A DNA stretch of 64,000 nucleotides from Parablautia intestinalis (GTDB lineage: Bacteria > Bacillota > Clostridia > Lachnospirales > Lachnospiraceae). Shown here piece by piece: positions 17,880 through 27,199 of the stretch. The stretch covers positions 62,001-126,000 of the forward strand of contig RAYQ01000010.1 in NCBI GenBank assembly GCA_003612395.1, read 5' to 3'. A model generated the notes under the pieces. That model did not search any database and had not been told where the DNA came from. It saw nothing but the letters and a program-made list of their open reading frames with translations. A program made the position numbers and the translations under genes. Numbering within the stretch: position 1 is the stretch's first letter; each line of letters begins with the position of its first letter.

Positions 17880-20549
17880 TGTCCTGGCGCCTTTCGGAGC
17901 CTTGTTTTGCAGGGCTTCGGAGAAAACCAAAAGTTCATGGACAATTAAGGGCATACTGGCAAGGACTCCCAGGCTTCCCGACTCTGTAAGGCTTAACCTG
18001 CTGGTACCAAAAAGACTCACAAAATAAGGAATCTCCGTCACAAGGGCCTGCAAAGCAATCCCTAAAGCCCATGCAATAATCATATAAACATTTTCCAGAT
18101 GGTTCATTTTAAAAACAGATCTGTTCACATCCCGCATCCCCACCGCATGCATCAGCTGACTCATCCCCAGCACCGTAAAGGCATGGGTCTGGGCCCTATT
18201 TAAAACAAGGGGCAGGCGGAGAATTTTTTCCAGATTCTGTATACTGACCGGCAGGCCGCTTTTTAACAGCTCCTGATAAGGAACCGCCACAAAAGCAAGA
18301 AGGCTGATACAGCCAATCACCAGACCGTAACACAACGTACAGGTCAGTCCCCCATGGGAGAAAAGGCTGTCCGTACTTTTTCTGGGAGGCTCCTTCATCA
18401 GCGCCTCCCCGTCATTTTTATCCACCCCTAAAGCAAGGGCAGGCAGAGAGTCCGTGATTAAATTTATCCACAAAATATGGCTTGCCTTTAAGGGGGAGGG
18501 AAAGCCTGCAAGGACCGCCGCCAGCATGGTGATAATCTCCCCAAAATTGGAGGAAAGCAGGAACAAAATGGTCTTGCGGATGTTTTCATAAATGCCCCTT
18601 CCCTCTTTCATCGCCTTTTCAATTGTGGCAAAATTATCATCCGTAAGCACCAGATCCGCAGCGCCGCGGGCTACATCCGTCCCTTCTTTTCCCATGGCAA
18701 TACCCACGTCCGCCGCTTTCAGGGATGGCGCATCATTGACCCCGTCCCCTGTCATAGCTACCACCTTTCCCCTGGCTTTTAGTGCCTCCACAATCCGCAC
18801 CTTATGTTCCGGAGAAACCCTTGCAAAGACCCGTATCCTCTCCACCCTCTCAGCAAATTCCTCCCCTGTAAGGGCATCGATCTCCGCTCCGGTCATACAT
18901 TCTTCCCTGACTCCGGCAATTCCCAGATCTCTTGCGATTGCATAAGCGGTATCCACATGATCCCCGGTAATCATCACAGTATCCACATGAGCGCCTTTAA
19001 AATGCTCCACCGCCGCCGCGGCTTCTTCCCGCGGAGGGTCTATCATCCCCACAAGGCCTACAAACATCATGTTTTTTTCGTCCTTCAGGTTCCCTTTATG
19101 TTTACTTGCCAGTGCAAGCACCCGATAGGCCTCTCCCGCCATCTTTTGGACCGCTGCCTTTGCCTCTTTTTTGGCCTTTGCCGGAAAAGGCGCTTCTTTT
19201 CCGTGCAGCCAGATGCTCTGGCAGCGGTCTATGATTTCATCGGCAGCTCCCTTGATGCAGGCAATCTGTCCGGTTCCCTTTTGATGCACCGTGGTCATTC
19301 TTTTGCGTTCAGAATCAAAAGCCCACTCATCCACCCGCGGAAGGCTTTTTTCCAGCCTGCTCTTTTCTATTCCATGTTTATGGGCCAGGTCCAAAAGGGC
19401 TAACTCTGTGGGATCTCCCAGCCTGTTATCACCGACAGATGCATCATTACACAGTGTACACACCTCGAAAAAAAGGCTGTGCTCCTTCGGACTTAATTCC
19501 GCCTCCTTTGTCAGTCTGCCGTCTATGTAGCATTCCTTTACGGTCATCCGGTTTTTGGTAAGGGTACCTGTCTTGTCCGAACATACCGTATTTACCGCCC
19601 CTAAAGTCTCCACGGAAGGAAGTCTGCGCACAATGGTTCCCACCTTTACCATGCGGGACACGCTAAGGGCCAGCACAATCGTCACAACCGCAGCAAGTCC
19701 TTCCGGTACAGCGGCTACTGCAAGAGAAATAGCAGTAAGGAGCATGTCCCCGATATCCCTTCTTTGAAGCACCGCCACCACAAATAAAAAGACGCACACT
19801 CCTACTGCCAGAATACTGAGCAGCTTGCCAAGATCTGCCAGTCTTTTTTGCAAAGGCGTCATTTCATTCCTTTCCGCAGAAATGAGCCCGGCAATCTTTC
19901 CAATTTCCGTATTCATTCCCGTAGCGGTTACAATTCCCTCTCCCCTTCCGTAGGCGACCATGGTGGACATATGGGCCATATTAAGCCTGTCCCCGATAGA
20001 TTTGGCCTCGCCTGTTAATTCTCCGGCGGTCTTATCCACAGGAACCGACTCCCCTGTAAGAGCAGACTCCTCAATCTTAAGATTCACCGCCCGTAAAAGG
20101 CGCATGTCTGCCGGCACCTGCCGGCCGGCCTCTAAAAGGACAATATCTCCCGGCACAAGGTGCGGCCCCGGTATCTCAAATTCCTTCCCGTCACGCCTGA
20201 CCAGAGCCTTAGGGCTTGTAAGCTGCTTAAGGGCTTCTATTGCCCTTCTGGCCTTGTCCTCCTGAATAACCCCAACCACTGAATTTAAAAGGATAACTGC
20301 ACCGATAATCGCCGCATCCCCTGCCTCCTTCAAAAAAAGAGAAATGGCTATGGCCGCCATCAGCACATAGATCAGAGGATCACACAGCTGCTCCAAAAAT
20401 AACATAAAAATCCCTTTTTTCTTCTGTTCCTTCAGCTGATTGGGGCCGTATTTCTCAAGCCTTGCTTCAGCTTCTGTGGTGGATAGTCCCCTTTGTGCGC
20501 TGCTGTTAAGCTCCCTCATTATCTCCGATGTGTTCTGCTTAGCGTCCAT
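17814..20549 (-). CDS. Calcium-type P-type ATPase (P2A)
   Basis: A 911-residue membrane pump exporting Ca2+ at the cost of ATP. Order: cation-ATPase N-terminal domain; actuator motif ALTGESVPV (about residue 163); M4 AVPEGLAAVVTI; phosphorylation site SDKTGTLTKN (about 335); ATP-site KGAADEI; hinge TGDGVNDAPSLK (about 600); M6 WINLITDSLPALALG; and a C-terminal six-helix transport domain. The M4 PEGL and M6 N-x-x-D residues fit SERCA/PMCA-type pumps. AGGAGGG is 7 nt upstream of ATG 20549, after a long hairpin in the leader. The 3' end overlaps ytaF tail to tail. Confidence 0.93.
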   Translation of the reverse strand: MDAKQNTSEIMRELNSSAQRGLSTTEAEARLEKYGPNQLKEQKKKGIFMLFLEQLCDPLIYVLMAAIAISLFLKEAGDAAIIGAVILLNSVVGVIQEDKARRAIEALKQLTSPKALVRRDGKEFEIPGPHLVPGDIVLLEAGRQVPADMRLLRAVNLKIEESALTGESVPVDKTAGELTGEAKSIGDRLNMAHMSTMVAYGRGEGIVTATGMNTEIGKIAGLISAERNEMTPLQKRLADLGKLLSILAVGVCVFLFVVAVLQRRDIGDMLLTAISLAVAAVPEGLAAVVTIVLALSVSRMVKVGTIVRRLPSVETLGAVNTVCSDKTGTLTKNRMTVKECYIDGRLTKEAELSPKEHSLFFEVCTLCNDASVGDNRLGDPTELALLDLAHKHGIEKSRLEKSLPRVDEWAFDSERKRMTTVHQKGTGQIACIKGAADEIIDRCQSIWLHGKEAPFPAKAKKEAKAAVQKMAGEAYRVLALASKHKGNLKDEKNMMFVGLVGMIDPPREEAAAAVEHFKGAHVDTVMITGDHVDTAYAIARDLGIAGVREECMTGAEIDALTGEEFAERVERIRVFARVSPEHKVRIVEALKARGKVVAMTGDGVNDAPSLKAADVGIAMGKEGTDVARGAADLVLTDDNFATIEKAMKEGRGIYENIRKTILFLLSSNFGEIITMLAAVLAGFPSPLKASHILWINLITDSLPALALGVDKNDGEALMKEPPRKSTDSLFSHGGLTCTLCYGLVIGCISLLAFVAVPYQELLKSGLPVSIQNLEKILRLPLVLNRAQTHAFTVLGMSQLMHAVGMRDVNRSVFKMNHLENVYMIIAWALGIALQALVTEIPYFVSLFGTSRLSLTESGSLGVLASMPLIVHELLVFSEALQNKAPKGARTLQETQKGQQHENGTPQPGEAV

Positions 20550-20727
20550 AAATCATCCCTCCTGCTCTGAGGAACCGTACAGGCAGGCCGGTGCTTTCGA
20601 AAAAATCCTGTACAGCTTGTATATGTTTACCTGCACGGTTCCTTATGATTTTATATGCAGGCGGACATGGAATTATTACTTCTCTGAAAACAGAATCGGG
20701 CAGGCACCTGTCAACTCTTTCTGACAT
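20539..20727 (-). CDS. Possible 62-residue leader ORF overlapping the Ca2+-ATPase start
   Basis: ATG 20727 follows a strong RBS (GGAGGAAAT). The ORF encodes a basic 62-residue peptide starting MSERVDRCLPDSVFREV, with no family I recognise, and stops 10 nt inside the ATPase gene. Such an arrangement could couple translation of the pump to that of the peptide. The same DNA forms a 13-bp hairpin, so the ORF may be incidental. Confidence 0.4.
   Translation of the reverse strand: MSERVDRCLPDSVFREVIIPCPPAYKIIRNRAGKHIQAVQDFFESTGLPVRFLRAGGMIYGR
20571..20642 (-). promoter_or_regulatory. Long hairpin in the Ca2+-ATPase leader
   Basis: Minus-strand arms GGAACCGTGCAGG (20630-20642) and CCTGTACGGTTCC (20571-20583) pair over 13 bp (one G-U) and enclose a 46-nt loop. 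The right arm lies 5 nt before the ATPase RBS. Part of the loop (GTACAGG) can pair instead with CCTGTAC of the right arm, giving two competing folds. Confidence 0.6.
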
Positions 20728-20742
20728 ATTTCCTCCGGGTGC

Positions 20743-20910
20743 CCGTGTGCATAAAACGCTGCCACACTTCGCGGGGCAGCTTATTTAGTCGAGTAGGGAA
20801 GATTTATCTTCCCCTGCTCGCCGCGCCGCCCGCATGTTGCATCAGCAACAATATTCCCTGTGCGGGCGTGTGCATAAAATAGCGGCTGCGGCTGCGGCAG
20901 CTATGCAAAC
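20743..20910 (-). terminator. Cluster of three hairpins after the 648-residue membrane protein gene
   Basis: In minus-strand order: ATAGC...GCTAT followed by TTTTATG (20876-20910); a cruciform-like stem CGCCCGCA/TGCGGGCG (20827-20868) holding TGTTGC-ATCA-GCAACA; the palindrome GGGAAGAT-TT-ATCTTCCC (20790-20820); and GCTGCCCCGC-GAA-GTGTGGCAGC followed by GTTTTATG (20752-20782). TTTTATGCACACG occurs twice. The first and last look like intrinsic terminators. No coding gene is seen in 20728-20929. Confidence 0.65.
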
Positions 20911-20929
20911 AGTTTCATTGTTTTTCATT

Positions 20930-22876
20930 TTATTCGTTTATTCTGAAAAACCCAAATTTCTCCCCGTTGTACTCAAATTCTTCATGCAGGTAATAGTTGT
21001 CTGTAAGTCCCGGGTAATGATCCTGCATATCCGAAAGGCTTTTTAAGCAGCAGAAAAACCACTCTTCACCTTCCAGCCCGTATCTAATCCGCTCCATGGT
21101 ATCTAAGGGCATGTTGCGGTAAGACCATTCCGTTGTATGCAGGTGGGTGTCCCTGTCAATCATTGACATAAGCTCCGGGACCCCCTCCCCGAAGGAAACT
21201 GCATCTGGTGGAATCTGGAAATAAACATACTGTGCAAATTCCATAAGCTCATCCCTTTTCCAGATTGTTTCAGCCGATGTTTTAAAGGCCTTTGGCATAG
21301 AGTAAACACTGTCAAATGCCATCATAAAGAGAAGGAAGGTGGTGATCACCCTAAGGCACAGAAGCACAAACCGGTCAGGCTCATCAAATAAAGCGCCTTT
21401 CTTTTCCTTCCAATCCTGATAAACATCCTGACCTTTTTGAAGAATTATCCCCTGCCAAATCAGCATAAAGAATAGAATAATGAACATACTTCCCTCTGCC
21501 GGACGATTGATATAGTAAAGCATCAGCATCAGACTCATCAGGCCAAGCAGGAAGTAAAAAGACTTTAGTCCCTTTTCCTTTTGCGCAGGCCAAAAGACTT
21601 CGTATAATGCCGGAGCAGTCGCCCCCATAAACAGAATTGCCGTTCCAATCCATGCATGGGTAACATCCGGCAGCGTCAGTTCAATCATATCAATATAATC
21701 TCTGTCCGATATAAGCGGAAACATAAATTCCTGAAAATCCAAAATCCCGCCGCCTGCCAGAAGATTATATCCGTTAATTATGATATATGATAACACAAAC
21801 GGAAGGAGAAAATAAACCGCCAGCTCCCGAATTAACATCAGTCCTTTTTGCAGAGAAAAGACTTTCCCGTCCATAATACGCCCAATCCATCTGTAAAAAG
21901 CAAAAGAGCACATTATGACAAGTCCCACTTCCGTTGACCACACAAAGGACAGTGTGATAAAAAAGACTGCCGCCAGGTCATATCTCTTTCCTTTTTTATA
22001 TTCCAGGAGAGCAAGGGCCAGCAGCAGCATGGGAAATATCATGCGGTGGGGATGCACCTGCAAATAGACGCCTCCCTGCATCAGCATAAAATACTGCTCC
22101 CCGATAGCCAGCATTCCAAGATAAAAAATAATATCATTTTTGGCAAAATAATTTAAAATATACAGAAAAAGAAGAATGGAAATTCCTGCCAGAACCGCTG
22201 CAACAATAAAGATGCCCGTAAGATAATCCACATGGAAGCATTTATGCAGAAACTTGAGAACCGGCATATAAAGGATTCCATAATGTCCATAAAGACATTC
22301 CAAATCCTCGCTGTAAGGTATCAGCCAGCATGCATGAATAATACTGTTCGTGTAAGCATGACTGTGGTAGGTCCCTCCCTGAATATCCTGAAAAATATTA
22401 GGCGCATAAAACTGAACGGATACGCCCGCTGTAAAAAGTAACGACACCGCCACGCGGACAGCTTTTCTTATTCCCGACCCTGCTTTCCCAAAGGTCCCCG
22501 GTTTTCTTCCCAGCAGCCAGAGCAGGAAAATCGTGCCCCCTGCCATCAGCGCTATCCATAAGGGAAACGGAAAGTATCTGCGTATCAGTTCATCCCCGTT
22601 TAAAGGGTGCTCCGCTTTCGTCTCATTGATATAAAATAATATCATCCAAATTACCACAAGCCCGACTGCGCCAATGCTCCACAGGCGATCCCCTGTGGGA
22701 TTTGCCGCTTTTTTCATCCGGCCTGATAAAAGATAATACAGTAACATTGCTCCTACGTAAAAGACACATAGGAGCACAAAAAATTCCATATTATGCAAAG
22801 GTAATGCCTGCCGCGTCATTGCCAACAGCACAAAAACAATGCTTCCAACAAAAAAACCTTTCACTTTTCCTGACAT
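20930..22876 (-). CDS. Polytopic membrane protein, possible GT-C-type glycosyltransferase
   Basis: A 648-residue protein with about 12-13 hydrophobic helices. An exterior loop after the first third holds the polar stretch YHSHAYTNSIIHACWLIPYS and the final ~110 residues form a soluble domain (DAVSFGEGVPELMSMIDRDT and on). This shape resembles GT-C-fold lipid-linked sugar transferases, but no diagnostic motif is certain, so the function is open. CAGGAGC precedes ATG 22876. It starts 29 nt after the surface CxxC-repeat protein and is probably cotranscribed with it. Confidence 0.7.
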   Translation of the reverse strand: MSGKVKGFFVGSIVFVLLAMTRQALPLHNMEFFVLLCVFYVGAMLLYYLLSGRMKKAANPTGDRLWSIGAVGLVVIWMILFYINETKAEHPLNGDELIRRYFPFPLWIALMAGGTIFLLWLLGRKPGTFGKAGSGIRKAVRVAVSLLFTAGVSVQFYAPNIFQDIQGGTYHSHAYTNSIIHACWLIPYSEDLECLYGHYGILYMPVLKFLHKCFHVDYLTGIFIVAAVLAGISILLFLYILNYFAKNDIIFYLGMLAIGEQYFMLMQGGVYLQVHPHRMIFPMLLLALALLEYKKGKRYDLAAVFFITLSFVWSTEVGLVIMCSFAFYRWIGRIMDGKVFSLQKGLMLIRELAVYFLLPFVLSYIIINGYNLLAGGGILDFQEFMFPLISDRDYIDMIELTLPDVTHAWIGTAILFMGATAPALYEVFWPAQKEKGLKSFYFLLGLMSLMLMLYYINRPAEGSMFIILFFMLIWQGIILQKGQDVYQDWKEKKGALFDEPDRFVLLCLRVITTFLLFMMAFDSVYSMPKAFKTSAETIWKRDELMEFAQYVYFQIPPDAVSFGEGVPELMSMIDRDTHLHTTEWSYRNMPLDTMERIRYGLEGEEWFFCCLKSLSDMQDHYPGLTDNYYLHEEFEYNGEKFGFFRINE

Positions 22877-22905
22877 AAAAGAACGCTCCTGCCCAAAGCC
22901 GGCAT

Positions 22906-24081
22906 TTAATTTCTGACTGCCGGTGTGTAATTGTCAAAATAGCTGTAGTTGCAGCGCACACAGGTATAGGCCGTATACCCTTGGGTATTCTGAGTTGCCG
23001 GTATTACCACTGCCCGGAAGGTATGATTATTCAGATCCCGCTCTATCACTTCCGCCATACTGCTTCCGCAGCTGCATACAAAGGAACGTATTCCTGTCTC
23101 CGTACAGTTTGCCTCCTTGAGCACATAAGATCTGTAATCATGCTCATGAGGTGTGGGCGAAGGCGATGCTGACGGTGAGACGGAAGGCGTTGCCGAACCT
23201 GACGGTGAAGCAGAGGACTGGCTGCCCGGCGAAGAGGTACTCTCCGGTGAAGCGCTTGCACTTGCTGACGGGCTGGGCGAAAGTCTGTTAATCTTCCTTG
23301 AATCCAGCACCACCCCGCACACATTACAGGTTCTTTGTTCCGTTCCCATATACTTTTCGGTGGCTTCCTCCGCCACCTCCCAATCCGTTGCCACATGACC
23401 TGGCGCAGGTATCATTTCCGTATAAAAATCGCCGCAGCTGCAGGTATATTTCCGAAGCCCTGCCAAAACGCAGCTGGGTTCTCTCTCTGTAGCAGCCGTA
23501 TACTGGTGAGTGTGATCGGAATTATTTTCTTTTTTTCCTTCCGGGTTCTCAAAGGGTACCGTCTCCTGGGCCATAATTTCATCGCAGTAAATGCATTTCT
23601 GTACCCGAAGCCCATCCCTGTCTTCTGTCGGCTTTCTGGTTACCTCCCAGCCTCCTGACACATGACCGGTTGACATAATATCTACAAAATAATTATCCCC
23701 GCATTCCTTGCAGATATACTTAAGCCTCCCTGCACTATAGCAGGTGGCTTTCTTTTCAACGGATTCCTCATAGTCATGTACATGGCCTGCCGAATTTATC
23801 ACGTTATCCGTAGATACCGGAACATTCTCCGCCCCAGGAGATACGGCTGCCTCGGGCGATGCCGCCTCCTCCGGTATGGCAGAAGGCGTTGCCTCAGGCT
23901 CAGGCGTCTGCAAAACCGCAGTCTCCTGCTTATCCGGTTCGTCCGTATTTACAGAAGCTTCCGTATTTTCACCGTCTCCAATACCTAACATGGCATAGCC
24001 GATAATACTGATTGTAGCAAGACAGGCCACCACTGCCATAACCGCTAAAATGCCCGTCAAAACTTTCGCAACTCCACTCAT
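22906..24081 (-). CDS. Membrane-anchored cell-surface protein with three CxxC repeats
   Basis: 391 residues: one N-terminal helix (GILAVMAVVACLATISIIGY), an acidic Pro/Glu/Ala-rich linker, then three related modules at about 100-175, 190-270 and 314-391. Each begins H(V/T/E)H(D/Q)Y and carries two paired-cysteine sites (CKECG and CIYC; CSCG and CNVC; CSCG and CVRC), spaced like extracellular clostridial repeats. A Ser/Pro/Ala linker (about 272-313) separates modules 2 and 3. The cysteines could bind metal or form disulfides. GGAG precedes ATG 24081; promoter at 24130-24158. No known function. Confidence 0.75.
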   Translation of the reverse strand: MSGVAKVLTGILAVMAVVACLATISIIGYAMLGIGDGENTEASVNTDEPDKQETAVLQTPEPEATPSAIPEEAASPEAAVSPGAENVPVSTDNVINSAGHVHDYEESVEKKATCYSAGRLKYICKECGDNYFVDIMSTGHVSGGWEVTRKPTEDRDGLRVQKCIYCDEIMAQETVPFENPEGKKENNSDHTHQYTAATEREPSCVLAGLRKYTCSCGDFYTEMIPAPGHVATDWEVAEEATEKYMGTEQRTCNVCGVVLDSRKINRLSPSPSASASASPESTSSPGSQSSASPSGSATPSVSPSASPSPTPHEHDYRSYVLKEANCTETGIRSFVCSCGSSMAEVIERDLNNHTFRAVVIPATQNTQGYTAYTCVRCNYSYFDNYTPAVRN

Positions 24082-24129
24082 TTGTCTTTCTCCATTATAC
24101 TTATTTCCTATATACTTCTCTTACCCATA

Positions 24130-24158
24130 AGTATATATTTTTTACTTCTTTTTGTAAA
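24130..24158 (-). promoter_or_regulatory. Predicted promoter of the CxxC-repeat protein
   Basis: Minus-strand TTTACA, 17-nt spacer, TATACT. Starts the transcript 50 nt before ATG 24081, probably covering the 648-residue protein too. Confidence 0.6.
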
Positions 24159-24197
24159 GCCACTTAGTTTCCTTATACTGAAAATTGTTAAAGTCCG

Positions 24198-24788
24198 TTA
24201 CAGTTCAATTTCTTTCCCCGGCTCTAAAATCATGGCCCCATCGGTCACAAAACTCTCCGCACTCTGCCTGTCAAAGAGTTTTCCGGGAGCCATGTGTATG
24301 GGCACCGTATGCTTTGCGCCAATTAAATTTGCACACTCTGCTGCTTCCCGGGCGTTCATGGTGTAAATTCCGTCTATCGGCAAAAAGGCATAGTCGATTT
24401 TCCGCTCTGACAGGGTTTTCATCTGCTCCGTTTTTCCGGTATCCCCTGCAAAGTAAAGCAAAAGCCCGTCTATAAAGACCAGATAGCCAACGCATTCTTC
24501 TTTCGCATGCTTTTGGTTGTATGCCTGGACCGCCTCCACCTGAATTTCCTTTACGGCAAATTTCTGATATTCCCCCTTTTGGATTGCATTCGTATTTTGG
24601 ATAATTGTGCAATCCGCCTTATGGGGCGGCAAATCAATCTGATTGTGATCGTGATGCTGATGGGTCACTAAGATAAGATCCGCCGGTATGTCGTACCCTT
24701 CCCCGATAAAGGGATCTATGTAAATAACCATTCCTGCTTCAGATATAAGCCTTAAACTTCCATGCCCCTGATAAAGTAATTTAGCCAT
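24198..24788 (-). CDS. Metallo-beta-lactamase-fold hydrolase (UPF0173-like)
   Basis: A 196-residue soluble protein with the zinc motif VTHQHHDHNQID (about residue 40), Asp in YFAGDTGKTEQM and a late His in HTVPIHMAPG. The minimal size fits the L-ascorbate-6-phosphate lactonase-like/UPF0173 group; substrate unknown. RBS GGGAAAG precedes ATG 24788. It follows the MATE gene by 17 nt and ends the lacLM transcript. Confidence 0.85.
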   Translation of the reverse strand: MAKLLYQGHGSLRLISEAGMVIYIDPFIGEGYDIPADLILVTHQHHDHNQIDLPPHKADCTIIQNTNAIQKGEYQKFAVKEIQVEAVQAYNQKHAKEECVGYLVFIDGLLLYFAGDTGKTEQMKTLSERKIDYAFLPIDGIYTMNAREAAECANLIGAKHTVPIHMAPGKLFDRQSAESFVTDGAMILEPGKEIEL

Positions 24789-24805
24789 TTTTCACTTTCC
24801 CTTTC

Positions 24806-26164
24806 TTAAAATAAATCATCCCGCGTAATATTGTTCAGCCACTTTCCGCTCCTATAATGTTTAATGACCCAAGGCCACTTTACGAATTCATCGGTACACA
24901 GCAGGAAGTATACCCACATTACCGGAAGTTTTATCACAAATGCCGCAAAAAAACCAAGCGGCACCGCATAGGCCCACATATCAATGGTATCGCATATAAA
25001 TCCGAACCGGCTGTCCCCGCCTGCCCGGAACACACCTGCAATCAGAGTAGTGTTTACGGCTGCCCCCATTACATAATAGGTATTGATTAGCAGCATATAT
25101 TTCAGATAATGCATTGCCTGCTGTGACAAGTCCGCGTACATTAACACCAAAGGGGTTGCCGCCAGAACAATCAGGCCTCCGATTGCGCCGGTAATCACCG
25201 TAAGCTTCATCAGCTTCTTTGCCCCTTCTCTGGCCGCCTCCATCTTGTTCTCGCCGATGATATTTCCTAACAGAATACCGCCCGCACTTGCCATACCAAA
25301 GCACAGGATTGTTCCAAAATTCCTCACCACAATGACAAAGGAATTGGCTGCCACCGCATCCGACCCCAAATGTCCGATAATCACAGAGTACATGGAAAAT
25401 GCCACGCTCCAGCTGATATCGTTTCCCAGAGCTGGCAGGGACAATCTGGTAAAATCAGTAAACAAAAGTTTGTTTTTTGCAAAAAGATATCGGAAATCCA
25501 GTTTAATATCTTTGCTCAGGGCCGATACCACAAAGCAGGCTGCCAGCTCAATCAGTCTGGAGGCGGAGGTTGCAATAGCCACACCCATAGCCCCTAACTT
25601 TGGCGCGCCGAAAAGTCCGAAAATAAATACCGCATTTAGAAGAATATTTAAGGAAAAGGCAAGCACATTCATTGCCGTGCTGATTGCCACCCGGCCTATA
25701 CTTCTAAGGACAGCCAGATAAACCTCCGTAATTCCCCAGCATAAATAGCTCACGCTCATGAATCGTAAATAAGAGGCCCCTATGGTAATTAACTCGCTGT
25801 CATTGGTGAAAACGCGCATCATCGCCTCCGGGAAAAACGCTGCCACTGCCGCAAAAGCCATAGCTATGATCAGGGAAAACCGGAGGGCAATGCCCTCCAC
25901 TACCTGAATTGCCCGCAGGTCCCCTTTCCCGTAATACTGCGCACAGAGCATGGTTGCACCGGTTCCCAGGCCATAAAACACCATAAAAAGAACGCTGGCA
26001 TACTGGGAGGCTAAAGACACCGCCGATATGGATGACTGCCCCACATAATTTAGCATCACCACATCCGCCGAGCTAACAGCAGCACTGAGCAGATTTTGTA
26101 TGATAATCGGCAGTACCAGCTTAAAAATCTGACTATAAAAATCATCCTTTATTCTGTTTTTCAT
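24806..26164 (-). CDS. MATE-family efflux transporter
   Basis: A 452-residue membrane protein with 12 predicted helices in two MatE repeats (e.g. IIQNLLSAAVSSADVVMLNY near the N-terminus and ALGNDISWSVAFSMYSVIIG in the second half). It exports organic cations or drugs by Na+ or H+ antiport; the real substrate is unknown. It lies 60 nt after lacM on the same strand; the location suggests cotranscription rather than a role in lactose use. Confidence 0.9.
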   Translation of the reverse strand: MKNRIKDDFYSQIFKLVLPIIIQNLLSAAVSSADVVMLNYVGQSSISAVSLASQYASVLFMVFYGLGTGATMLCAQYYGKGDLRAIQVVEGIALRFSLIIAMAFAAVAAFFPEAMMRVFTNDSELITIGASYLRFMSVSYLCWGITEVYLAVLRSIGRVAISTAMNVLAFSLNILLNAVFIFGLFGAPKLGAMGVAIATSASRLIELAACFVVSALSKDIKLDFRYLFAKNKLLFTDFTRLSLPALGNDISWSVAFSMYSVIIGHLGSDAVAANSFVIVVRNFGTILCFGMASAGGILLGNIIGENKMEAAREGAKKLMKLTVITGAIGGLIVLAATPLVLMYADLSQQAMHYLKYMLLINTYYVMGAAVNTTLIAGVFRAGGDSRFGFICDTIDMWAYAVPLGFFAAFVIKLPVMWVYFLLCTDEFVKWPWVIKHYRSGKWLNNITRDDLF

Positions 26165-26224
26165 TTACTGATTAATCTCCGTTCTGTCTTTTACTATCTT
26201 TTATTATCTTTCCTAAAAAACATC

Positions 26225-27199
26225 CTACGAGATCCAGAAGGAATAAACAATATCTTTTCCCGCATCAATGTGATACTCTGGCTCCACATCAATGCCCCAG
26301 CTGTTGATGCCTCCCACGCCCCTTACCGCGCCGTATACGCACAGCACTGTCCTTCTCTCTGGGGGCAGTTCCTCTATGTGGGTCGCATTTTCCAGCTCCG
26401 ATGCCGTGTAGGGAAGACAGGAAAAGGCAAAAGTACCTTCTCCCGCCGAAAACCTGACAGCGCAGGGCTTTGCCTTTCGAATCCGGTTATCTAAGGTGGT
26501 GCTGCGGTAAATTTTTACCCATTTTGTGTCCATATGCATACCGCAGTCCTGCGGCACCAGATAGGGCGTCACGGGAAGCCCCTCCACCTCATGGATCCCA
26601 GGCACGCCTCCCGCCTTTCTGTCGGGATAGGTTTCCCCTGAAAGGCCCTCGTACACAAACCTGTCCGCACAGGTCGGCATAAGAAACCGCATGCCAAATA
26701 CCGGAAGCTCAGGGAGATCCTTATTCCCGTGATAATGAACCGTAACCTGCGTTTCTCCGGTCCCGTTTACCAGATATGACACCGTAACCTTAGCGGCAGG
26801 CTGCGTAATGGTTTCGTAGGTATAAGTGATTTCAAGGATCCGGGCCATCTCATCCCCTGTGTACTTATTATTTTCCGGCGCGCAGGGAAAGGGAATTTCT
26901 GTTCCGTCCACAGCCACCGCAATATTTACGCAATTTAAAAACATATCCGCCGAAAGCCACATACCGCTTTTTAAATGAAACCGGCTCCCTCTGTCGTTGT
27001 CCGTAAGAGCCCGCCAGAAGGTGGGGCGCGGCGTCCGGTAAAGCCACTCCATCCCGTTTATCACAAAAGATTCAGGCCCTCCTGTCACATAGGAAAAAAT
27101 GTAGTCAAATTTTTTCTCCTGAAAAGCCCCGTGAACCCCCAGGGTAACGTCCCCAAAAACCAGCCGAAGGTGCTTAGTCACTTTATCGATACAATCCAT
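26225..27199 (-). CDS. lacM: Beta-galactosidase small subunit
   Basis: This 324-residue protein equals the C-terminal beta-galactosidase small chain (domain 5) of LacZ. Diagnostic segments are LVFGDVTLGVHG, FDYIFSYVTGGPESFVING and WLYRTPRPTFWRALTDNDRG, which matches LacM of lactic bacteria. The start ATG 27199 lies 17 nt inside lacL, with GAGGT 6 nt upstream. The 17-nt overlap is the arrangement known for heterodimeric LacLM of Leuconostoc/Lactobacillus, so this is not a frameshifted lacZ. It is needed to complete the substrate pocket with LacL. Confidence 0.9.
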   Translation of the reverse strand: MDCIDKVTKHLRLVFGDVTLGVHGAFQEKKFDYIFSYVTGGPESFVINGMEWLYRTPRPTFWRALTDNDRGSRFHLKSGMWLSADMFLNCVNIAVAVDGTEIPFPCAPENNKYTGDEMARILEITYTYETITQPAAKVTVSYLVNGTGETQVTVHYHGNKDLPELPVFGMRFLMPTCADRFVYEGLSGETYPDRKAGGVPGIHEVEGLPVTPYLVPQDCGMHMDTKWVKIYRSTTLDNRIRKAKPCAVRFSAGEGTFAFSCLPYTASELENATHIEELPPERRTVLCVYGAVRGVGGINSWGIDVEPEYHIDAGKDIVYSFWIS

